Positions 6,949-12,237 of a DNA stretch of 12,237 nt are shown piece by piece. The position numbers and the translations under genes were made by a program. The DNA is from Acidobacteriota bacterium (lineage in GTDB: Bacteria; Acidobacteriota; UBA4820; DSQY01): the NCBI GenBank assembly GCA_021814085.1, contig JAKAJA010000022.1, forward strand, positions 1-12,237. Reading direction: 5' to 3'. A model generated the notes under the pieces. That model was not told the origin of the DNA, did not search any database, and saw only the letters and a program-made list of their open reading frames with translations. Positions within the stretch are counted from its first letter, which is position 1. Each line of letters starts with the position of its first letter.

Positions 6949-7041
6949 ACAGCCCATTAATCCGATCATGGCCTCCCCACTCCAGGCAACGGGTGATCTT
7001 CCCGTTTCCTCCGGCTCCCTACTTCCCGCTCCCCGCTCCCG

Positions 7042-7059
7042 CCTGCTAGAACCAGCAGG
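7042..7059. other. hairpin spanning tolB stop codon
   Basis: CCTGCT and AGCAGG form a perfect 6-bp stem around a 6-base loop that contains the tolB stop region. No T-run follows in the tolB direction, so it is at best a weak transcript-end or mRNA-stabilising structure. A second 6-bp stem, AACGGG/CCCGTT, lies at 6988-7006. Confidence 0.3.
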
Positions 7060-8410
7060 GGCCATAGCAGTCGGGCTGATTGGTGATTTTGGTCACTCCA
7101 GTGCCGTCCGCACGCATGATATAGATCTGGTAGCTCCCCGAACGGTTGCTGGAGAAGGCCAAAAACCGGCCGTCTGGACACCAGACTGGGGCCTCGTTGT
7201 CCCCGGCTCCATCAGTGAGCATGGCCACCTGGTTGGTGTTCAGGTCCAAGACGGCGATGTTGAAATGACCGTCCTTCATGGTGGCATAAGCGATTTTGTC
7301 CCCTCGGGGGGACCAGCTGGGTTGGTCGCACCGGCCACTTCCCTCGGGCGATATCCGGCGAACGTTTGCGCCGTCGCGGTCCATGACGTAGATCTGCGGA
7401 GACCCCGAGCGGTCCGAGGTGAAGGCGATCTGCTGGTCGTTGGGAGACCATGTGGGGGCCGTGTCGATGGCCCACGAGAAGGACAGGCGCGTGAGGTTCT
7501 TCCCGTCGGCCCCGATGGCCCAGATATCGGGGTTCCCTGCGCGCGACGAGCAGAAGGCAATGGTCTTGCCGTCGTGGGAGAACCGCGGGTTGGAGTTGAG
7601 GCCCTCCCCCTGGCCGTAGAGCTTGGTCCGCCGCCCCTGCCGGTCCAGCATGAAGAGTTCCTGGCGGTCCTTCAGGATGGAGGTGAAGACGATCCTGTCT
7701 CCCTTTGGGCTCACGTCGGGCGTGACGTTGAGAATGCCCATGGCGGTCAGGCGGAGGAGCCCGCGGCCGTCGTAATCGCAGAGGAAAATGTCTTCCGTAT
7801 TGCCGAGGTGTGACGTGAAGAGGATCTGGCTGGTGGGGAAGCGGCCCGCTCCGAAGAGGTACTCGAGGATCACCGCAGAGAGGTTGTGGCCGAGGATGCG
7901 GGCGTCCTGGATCTGGCTCTTGATGCGCTTCCCCGTGACCATCTCCTTGCGCTTCACGTCGTAGAGGCGTCCTTCCAAGGTCAGCTGGCCCGCGGAGGAG
8001 TAGAGGGTCGTGAGGAGCAGGTAGTCCGCGGCCATGGCCTGCCAGGCCGTGTAGTCCACCTTGGCGTCGGAGAGGTTCATCCCCTGAAAGAGGGCCGGAT
8101 CGACGATCTTGAAGTAACCGGAGAAGGTGAGGTCGGCCTGGACGGTCGACATCACTTCAATGGCCTGCGTGGAGGAGCCGGCGTCAGCCTTGCAGGGGGG
8201 AAGGGCGATACCGAGCTGGGTAAATCCGCTCTCCGTGATCTTACCGGTGATCTGCCCTCCGGCGGGGGCGGCGGGCGCGGAAGGCGATGGCGCCTGTGGG
8301 GGGGTAGAGGCGGGCGGTGTCGTCTGCGAGGCGAGCCCCTGCGAAAGGAGCACCGAGAGACCCAAACACAAGGCGTAAGCCGACAACCGTGAACAGACAA
8401 CATTCCTCAT
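7046..8410 (-). CDS. tolB: Tol-Pal system periplasmic protein TolB
   Basis: A periplasmic beta-propeller protein of 454 residues that links TolA and Pal in keeping the outer membrane attached during division. It has an N-terminal signal peptide (hydrophobic core LCLGLSVLLSQ, likely cleavage after about residue 28), then a Pro/Ala/Ser-rich linker of some 25 residues. The TolB N-terminal alpha/beta domain follows (ADLTFSGYFKIVDP, VDYTAWQAMAADYLL), then at least five PD40 propeller repeats such as NPRFSHDGKTIAF, APTWSPNDQQIAFTS and QPSWSPRGDKIAY. The product stops abruptly at QPDCYGPCWF, inside the last P-x-W motif, giving a two-cysteine tail. ATG 8410 overlaps the shell-protein stop (ATGA), with GGAGGA eight bases upstream. 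No tolA, tolQR or pal gene is in the window. Confidence 0.92.
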   Translation of the reverse strand: MRNVVCSRLSAYALCLGLSVLLSQGLASQTTPPASTPPQAPSPSAPAAPAGGQITGKITESGFTQLGIALPPCKADAGSSTQAIEVMSTVQADLTFSGYFKIVDPALFQGMNLSDAKVDYTAWQAMAADYLLLTTLYSSAGQLTLEGRLYDVKRKEMVTGKRIKSQIQDARILGHNLSAVILEYLFGAGRFPTSQILFTSHLGNTEDIFLCDYDGRGLLRLTAMGILNVTPDVSPKGDRIVFTSILKDRQELFMLDRQGRRTKLYGQGEGLNSNPRFSHDGKTIAFCSSRAGNPDIWAIGADGKNLTRLSFSWAIDTAPTWSPNDQQIAFTSDRSGSPQIYVMDRDGANVRRISPEGSGRCDQPSWSPRGDKIAYATMKDGHFNIAVLDLNTNQVAMLTDGAGDNEAPVWCPDGRFLAFSSNRSGSYQIYIMRADGTGVTKITNQPDCYGPCWF

Positions 8411-9063
8411 AGGAGGCGTCCTCCGAGCAGTTCCTTGACCAGTGCCGGGTCGGGCGAGGGGATGACCGCCCAGTTGGTGAGGAGGCCTTTCTCGCCGATG
8501 ATCATCTTCCCCGCCTCCACGGCGGCGCGCACGGCGGCCACCTCGCCCGTGAGAACACAGAAGGCCTTGCCGCCCAGGGCCATGGCGAGGCGGATCTCCA
8601 GAAGCCGAACCTCCGCCGCCTTGACCGCGGCGTCGGCTCCCTCGATCAGCGTGGCAACGTTGAAGGCCTCCAGGATACCCAGGGCCGCAACGGCATCGAT
8701 GACGGATGATTGGGATATGGCGGGGAACACGTCGTCGTGCAGGTTGGGGATGACGATGCTGTCCGCCACGGTCTCGCGGCCCAGGGCTTCGCCCGCCGAC
8801 ACGGAGGCGTTGCAGGCCGCCACGTCGCCGCGCACGAGGACCATGTACTTGCCCGAGCAGATGGAGCGGCTCGTGAGGAGTTCCACGTCCGCGGCTTTCA
8901 GCATGATATCCGTGGCCTCGATGCCCTTGGCGATGGATGTGAGCTCCAGCAGGCCGATGGCGTTCCGAATGCGGGGCCCCTTGGCGCCTCGGGGCGCGGG
9001 GGGCTGAGTCCGCGCCTCATGCGCCGGCTCCTTCTTTCTGATGTTTAATGGACGGGCGCTCAT
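8407..9063 (-). CDS. pduT: tandem-BMC microcompartment shell protein, PduT-like
   Basis: A trimer-forming BMC-T shell protein of 218 residues with two BMC domains: residues about 35-92 (AIGLLELTSIAKGIEATD) and about 126-190 (AVAALGILEAFNVATLI...GGKAFCVLTGEV). It matches the PduT pattern along its length, including EKGLLTNWAVIP near the end. C69 in SRSICSGK corresponds to Cys38 of Salmonella PduT, the ligand by which three subunits hold a [4Fe-4S] cluster at the trimer centre, so a redox pore is likely. Unlike PduT it carries about 31 extra N-terminal residues, basic and Pro/Ala-rich, with no in-frame ATG, GTG or TTG that would remove them. It overlaps pduS upstream and tolB downstream by ATGA. 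Confidence 0.92.
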   Translation of the reverse strand: MSARPLNIRKKEPAHEARTQPPAPRGAKGPRIRNAIGLLELTSIAKGIEATDIMLKAADVELLTSRSICSGKYMVLVRGDVAACNASVSAGEALGRETVADSIVIPNLHDDVFPAISQSSVIDAVAALGILEAFNVATLIEGADAAVKAAEVRLLEIRLAMALGGKAFCVLTGEVAAVRAAVEAGKMIIGEKGLLTNWAVIPSPDPALVKELLGGRLL

Positions 9064-10361
9064 CTGACCTCCACTCGGATCGCCCCGGCGGCCGCGATCG
9101 AGACGCGGCCCGCCATCGGCGAGAAGATCTTGGACGCGAGGGCCCCCTCGGGGATGTCCGCCAGGAGGGCGCCCGCCGACACCTGGCTCCCCGCCTTCAC
9201 CACGGGCTGGGCTGGAACGCCCGCGTGCTGCTTTGTGGGGATGGTCAGGGTTCGCGGGCGGAGGTCCACCTTCTGGGCGAAGCGGTGGGGACCCATGAAC
9301 CTCTCCAGGTCCAGACGTCGCACGAGCATTTTCGTGGGGGTCCTCCTGAAGTCGTACATACCGAGGGGTTCCACTTCTTCCTTCCGGGGCTTGATCCCGC
9401 CTGCCATGAGGGCGCGCTTGCTCTCCACCATCATCCGGAAGGGGTCAAGGTCCTCTGGGCAGGCATAGAGGGTGCAGAGGGCGCACTCGCAACAGTACAG
9501 GGCCGTTTCCTGCCAGGCCGTGGCCTGCTCCGCGGAGAACCCGATAGAGATCATGGCCCTGTGCGGCTTCACGTAGTGGCCCAGGAGGTCGCGCGGGCAG
9601 AAATCGGAACAGCGCATGCACTGGTCGCAGGTGTAGGCGATCTTGTGAACGGCCTGCGTGGCCCTCGCCTTGCGCTGGATGAGGGAGTGGCCGGCGGGGA
9701 GGACGAGGATACCCGATGTCGTCTTGGTCACGGGAGCCAGGAGGTCGTCGGTGACGTAGCCCATCATGGGGCCGTTGACGATGAAGCCCATGCCTTCCGT
9801 GGGGGCGCCGGCGGCGCGGAGGACATCCATCAGGCTCACACCGATGGGAACTTTGAAGTTCAGTATTTCCGGGACGGCTCCCGAGACGGTGAGCCACTTC
9901 TCCGTGACGGGCTTGCGCAGCCCCACGTTCAGGATCGTCTCCACGTTGCTCACGACGACCCCCACGTCCAGGGGGATGCCTCCCTTTGGGACGGCCCGGC
10001 CCGTCGTGTCGTAGACGAGGATGTGCTCGTCACCGGAGGGGTAGGTGTCCCTCAGGGGGCAAACGTCCACGCCACGGGGCAGCTCGTCGCGCAGGCGCTC
10101 CATGAGATCGCGGTGCTTGTCTTTGATGCCCACGAGGGTCCGGGTGGCACCCACGGCTTCGGCGCAGAGCATGAGGCCGGAGATGAAATCGGGGAGGGCC
10201 TCCTCCAGGATGGTCTGGTCCTTGTAGAGGAGGGGCTCGCATTCCGCCGCGTTCACGGCGAACGTGTCCGCCCTCGCCGACAGCTTCACGTGGGTCGGAA
10301 ACCCCGCCCCACCGGCTCCCACGATGCCGCAGTCCCGCGCGATCCTGGCGGCCTCCGCCAT
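9060..10361 (-). CDS. pduS: PduS-like SLBB/RnfC-type electron-transfer protein
   Basis: A 433-residue protein closely patterned on PduS, the FMN- and Fe-S-containing cobalamin reductase of propanediol microcompartments, and on RnfC. It has the glycine-rich flavin/NADH-type motif GIVGAGGAGFPTH (12-24), NAAECEPLL (37-45), the SLBB region (about 156-205), cysteines 245/248/251/255 and 290/293/296/301 for two [4Fe-4S] clusters, and a C-terminal barrel-sandwich-like segment (PVVKAGSQVSAGALLADIP). The start is ATG 10361 with GGAGGT just upstream; the frame stays open further, but only antisense to the EamA gene. Its stop overlaps the pduT start. In known systems PduS docks to PduT and passes electrons across the shell. 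The electron acceptor here is unknown. Confidence 0.93.
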   Translation of the reverse strand: MAEAARIARDCGIVGAGGAGFPTHVKLSARADTFAVNAAECEPLLYKDQTILEEALPDFISGLMLCAEAVGATRTLVGIKDKHRDLMERLRDELPRGVDVCPLRDTYPSGDEHILVYDTTGRAVPKGGIPLDVGVVVSNVETILNVGLRKPVTEKWLTVSGAVPEILNFKVPIGVSLMDVLRAAGAPTEGMGFIVNGPMMGYVTDDLLAPVTKTTSGILVLPAGHSLIQRKARATQAVHKIAYTCDQCMRCSDFCPRDLLGHYVKPHRAMISIGFSAEQATAWQETALYCCECALCTLYACPEDLDPFRMMVESKRALMAGGIKPRKEEVEPLGMYDFRRTPTKMLVRRLDLERFMGPHRFAQKVDLRPRTLTIPTKQHAGVPAQPVVKAGSQVSAGALLADIPEGALASKIFSPMAGRVSIAAAGAIRVEVR

Positions 10362-10542
10362 GGCACCTCCCGAGATGCCAAGGTAGCAGGAGCAGAGGCC
10401 GAATTCAAGGAAGAAGGGGATGACAGAAGCTTCGCCGAACCTGGAGAGGGCCCGATGCCTTGTGGAGACACATTCCAAGGTGCATGCTAAATGCGCTGGA
10501 TCGGAGCGAAGCGACGCCCGACCCAGAGGAGAGAGTCCCACC
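10362..10542. other. divergent intergenic region pduS / EamA transporter
   Basis: This gap of 181 bases carries the pduS ribosome binding site and candidate promoter on the minus strand, and presumably the promoter of the EamA gene on the plus strand. For the latter I see only a poor candidate near 10470-10500. No riboswitch-like or strongly folded element was recognised. Confidence 0.5.
10380..10408 (-). promoter_or_regulatory. candidate promoter of pduS-pduT-tolB operon
   Basis: On the minus strand TTGAAT (10408-10403) precedes TACCTT (10385-10380) by 17 bases. Matches to the consensus are four and three of six. The start of transcription would be near 10373, leaving a leader of about 12 bases containing the GGAGGT site at 10370-10365. 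The geometry is right but the hexamers are weak. Confidence 0.3.
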
Positions 10543-11439
10543 ATGCGCATCATCACGCCTACGCGGATCATCTGGGCCGTCCTGACCTTCGTCTGGGGAT
10601 CCACGTGGCTCTTCATCAAGGTGGGCCTCGGCGACCTTCCGCCCTTCACCTTCGCGGGGATCCGCTTCGTTATCGCCCTCGTTCCCCTGGCCCTGTTCCT
10701 CGTATCGCGCCGGGTCAGGTTCCCCAGGGATGCTTCCGATTGGATCCTGCTGGCCGGGACCGGGATCCTCACGTTCACCGTGGGCTACGGCCTCGTGTTC
10801 TGGGGCGAGCAGTACATCTCCTCGGGCCTCACCGCCATCCTCTACACGACGTACCCGCTTTTCGGCTCGATCTTCGCGAGTTGGATCATCCCCTCCGAAC
10901 CCCTCCGGATGCGGCGGGTGGTGGGCGCGTTGCTCGGTCTGGGGGGCGTCGCCCTGATCTTCGCGGACCAGCTCCGGCTCTCCGGGTCCCTGGCTGTGTG
11001 GGGCGCCTTGGCGGTCCTGGTCTCGGCGGTGTCGGGGGCATTTTCGGGGGTCCTCCTGAAACACCGCGGGAGCCACCTCAACCCCTTCGTCGTGACCTTC
11101 GTGCAGATGGCCCTGGGAGGTCTGCCCCTGCTGGCCCTGGGGCTCGTAAAGGAGGGGAACCCGCTCCACCTCGCCTGGACGCCGAAGGCCCTCTTCAGCA
11201 TCTTCTACCTGGCCATCGTGGGGACGACCGTCGCCTTCGTCCTATGGTACCGGCTCCTGCAGACCACGCAGGTGACCCGCGCTCAGTTCATGCCTGTTCT
11301 CAATACCCTGGTGGCGGTGGCCCTCGGATGGCTGGTGCTCGGGGAGAACTACGGGCTCAAAGGAGCGCTGGGGAGCGTGGCCATCCTCTCGGGCCTCCTC
11401 CTTGCCCTCTGGCGATCCCCGGCGCCTGCGCCCAGGTAG
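10543..11439 (+). CDS. EamA-family (DMT superfamily) transporter
   Basis: An inner-membrane protein of 298 residues with about ten hydrophobic helices in two EamA repeats. The first begins IIWAVLTFVWGSTWLFIKVGL and contains FAGIRFVIALVPLALF and a GEQYISSGLTAIL segment. The second starts about LAVWGALAVLVSAVSGAFSG and ends RAQFMPVLNTLVAVALGWLVLGE followed by a closing helix. This is the usual arrangement for drug/metabolite exporters; the substrate cannot be read from the sequence. ATG 10543 fits the first helix, with AGAGGAG about 11 bases upstream; the longer open frame from 10420 adds only unlikely hydrophilic sequence. It is divergent from pduS and lies 66 bases before mpl in the same direction, so the two may be co-transcribed. 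Confidence 0.92.
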   Translation: MRIITPTRIIWAVLTFVWGSTWLFIKVGLGDLPPFTFAGIRFVIALVPLALFLVSRRVRFPRDASDWILLAGTGILTFTVGYGLVFWGEQYISSGLTAILYTTYPLFGSIFASWIIPSEPLRMRRVVGALLGLGGVALIFADQLRLSGSLAVWGALAVLVSAVSGAFSGVLLKHRGSHLNPFVVTFVQMALGGLPLLALGLVKEGNPLHLAWTPKALFSIFYLAIVGTTVAFVLWYRLLQTTQVTRAQFMPVLNTLVAVALGWLVLGENYGLKGALGSVAILSGLLLALWRSPAPAPR

Positions 11440-11463
11440 GAAGCCGGCGGTCGAAGCGGCTTC
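11440..11463 (+). other. inverted repeat after EamA gene
   Basis: GAAGCCG (11440-11446) and CGGCTTC (11457-11463) form a perfect 7-bp stem with a 10-base loop directly after the EamA stop. No T-run follows, so a factor-independent terminator is doubtful; an attenuating or stabilising structure before mpl is possible. Confidence 0.35.
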
Positions 11464-11505
11464 AAGGCCCTCCTTGTGGTAGTCTCACGGTTCTGAGGAG
11501 GCTTC

Positions 11506-12237
11506 ATGCGCATCCACCTGATGGCGGTGGGAGGGACGGGCATGCTCGCCTTGGCCGGGCTGCTCAAGGCCCAGGGGCACGAGGTGACGGGATGCGACTT
11601 GGATCTCTACCCTCCCATGAGCGACTACGTGACGAAGTACGGCATCCCGACGCGGACCGGCTTCGATCCCTCTCACCTCCGTCCGCGCCCCGACCTCGTG
11701 GTCATAGGGAACGCCATCCACGCGGACAACGCCGAGGCGAAGGCGGTCTTGGACGAAGGCATCCCTTACCTCTCCATGGCGGAAGCCATCGGGCGATTCA
11801 CCGTTGAGGGCAGGGAGAGTCTGGTTGTGGCGGGTACCCACGGCAAGACGACCACCACCGCCATCTGCGGCTACCTCCTCAAGGAGGCGGGCCTGAACCC
11901 CAACATGATCGTTGGCGGAGTGGCCAAGAACTACGACAGCTCCTTCCTCTGGGGAGGGGGCCGCTGGACGGTGCTGGAGGGGGACGAGTACGAAACGGCC
12001 TTCTTCGACAAGGGGCCCAAGTTTCTCCACTATGCCCCGTCCCTTCTCATCTTGGGCAACATCGAGATGGACCACCTGGACAACTTCAGAGACCTCGCGG
12101 CGCTGGAAACGGCGTTCCTCCGCCTCTTCGGCGTCGTGAGGCCTGAGGGGGTGATCCTGGCCGGAACCGAGTCGCCCTCCGTGGCCAAGCTCGTCCCCCT
12201 TATGGGCCGGCCGACCCTGAGCTACGGGCTGGAGGGT
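11506..12237 (+). CDS. mpl: muropeptide ligase Mpl, N-terminal part (runs off right edge)
   Basis: The frame from ATG 11506 is open for 244 codons to the window edge. It encodes a Mur-ligase family protein that best fits Mpl, the UDP-MurNAc:L-alanyl-gamma-D-glutamyl-meso-diaminopimelate ligase used in peptidoglycan recycling. Marks are MRIHLMAVGGTGM (1-13, Rossmann loop), DLDLYPPMS (31-39), the ATP-binding GTHGKTTTT (110-118), and EGDEYETAFFD (158-168) with MDHLDNF (188-194). The YPPMS and EYETAFFDKGPKF segments favour Mpl over MurC. GAGGAGG five bases upstream supports the start. Presence of Mpl implies meso-diaminopimelate peptidoglycan and a Gram-negative envelope. The C-terminal substrate domain lies outside the window. 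Confidence 0.9.
   Translation, partial: MRIHLMAVGGTGMLALAGLLKAQGHEVTGCDLDLYPPMSDYVTKYGIPTRTGFDPSHLRPRPDLVVIGNAIHADNAEAKAVLDEGIPYLSMAEAIGRFTVEGRESLVVAGTHGKTTTTAICGYLLKEAGLNPNMIVGGVAKNYDSSFLWGGGRWTVLEGDEYETAFFDKGPKFLHYAPSLLILGNIEMDHLDNFRDLAALETAFLRLFGVVRPEGVILAGTESPSVAKLVPLMGRPTLSYGLEG

Larger units (their letters stand above)
6841..7041. repeat. 17-bp inverted repeat bracketing the intergenic region
   Basis: CGGGAGCGGGGAGCGGG at 6841-6857 recurs exactly as its reverse complement at 7025-7041. The arms therefore border the gap on both sides, about 167 bases apart. Sequence next to each arm is also purine-rich and partly alike, as in two decayed copies of one repeat in opposite orientation. Confidence 0.7.
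6830..7045. other. repeat-rich intergenic region between tolB and recN
   Basis: This gap has no credible gene. It contains a GGGGAGC tandem tract next to recN, an inverted copy next to tolB, purine-rich degenerate sequence, a small hairpin and a LexA-like direct repeat. In an otherwise compact minus-strand run it looks like inserted or expanded repeat DNA that also carries the recN promoter. Confidence 0.7.

Noticed and set aside
6988..7006. AACGGG/CCCGTT stem as a rho-independent terminator of tolB
   Set aside because: Only 6 bp with a 7-base loop and no T-run in the tolB direction.
9048..10490. 480-codon plus-strand open frame opposite pduS and pduT
   Set aside because: It is antisense to two clearly recognisable genes; the product is Gly/His/Asp-rich without a fold signature and reflects GC-biased third positions.
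10362..10778. N-terminal extension of the pduS frame upstream of 10361
   Set aside because: It is antisense to the EamA gene, lacks likeness to PduS, and a strong GGAGGT site marks ATG 10361.
10491..11807. 438-codon plus-strand frame across the EamA gene and mpl start
   Set aside because: Arg/Pro/Gly-rich out-of-frame reading of two genuine genes.

Overview
The window is GC-rich, tightly packed DNA from a Gram-negative bacterium. The periplasmic translocation protein TolB and the muropeptide ligase Mpl both point to a diderm. A high-GC lineage such as Acidobacteriota, or a deltaproteobacterial or myxobacterial relative, would fit, but no rRNA or tRNA is present and the assignment is a guess. 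I count ten protein genes with clear family identity, one short reading frame that may be real, and several candidate control sites. I saw no CRISPR array, IS element, phage gene, rRNA or tRNA.

Left part (1-3456). An alpha/beta hydrolase runs off the left edge on the minus strand. It is preceded by a 41-codon frame with a good ribosome binding site whose stop overlaps the hydrolase GTG start. A 226-base divergent region separates this from a plus-strand operon: a class II CPD photolyase, a TIGR01777-type SDR nucleotide epimerase and a small VOC (glyoxalase-fold) protein, with gaps of 7 and 2 bases.

Middle part (3407-10361), all on the minus strand. In transcription order it holds a PduS-like flavin/Fe-S electron-transfer protein, a PduT-like tandem-BMC shell protein, tolB, a 217-base gap full of purine-rich repeats with a LexA-like direct repeat, recN, a 111-base gap with a good sigma-70-type promoter, and an aspartate:alanine-exchanger family transporter. 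The first three genes are joined by ATGA overlaps, so they are very probably co-translated. The transporter runs tail to tail into the VOC gene and their coding regions overlap by 50 bases.

Right part (10543-12237), plus strand. An EamA/DMT-family transporter is divergent from pduS, and the first 244 codons of mpl run off the right edge.

The most notable point is the pduS-pduT pair. In known bacterial microcompartments, PduS and the Fe-S-bearing shell trimer PduT form an electron conduit across the protein shell. Here the pair keeps its cluster-binding cysteines but is coupled to the envelope gene tolB, with no enzyme core, hexameric or pentameric shell gene nearby. It is either a satellite of a microcompartment locus elsewhere in the genome or a redox module put to another use.
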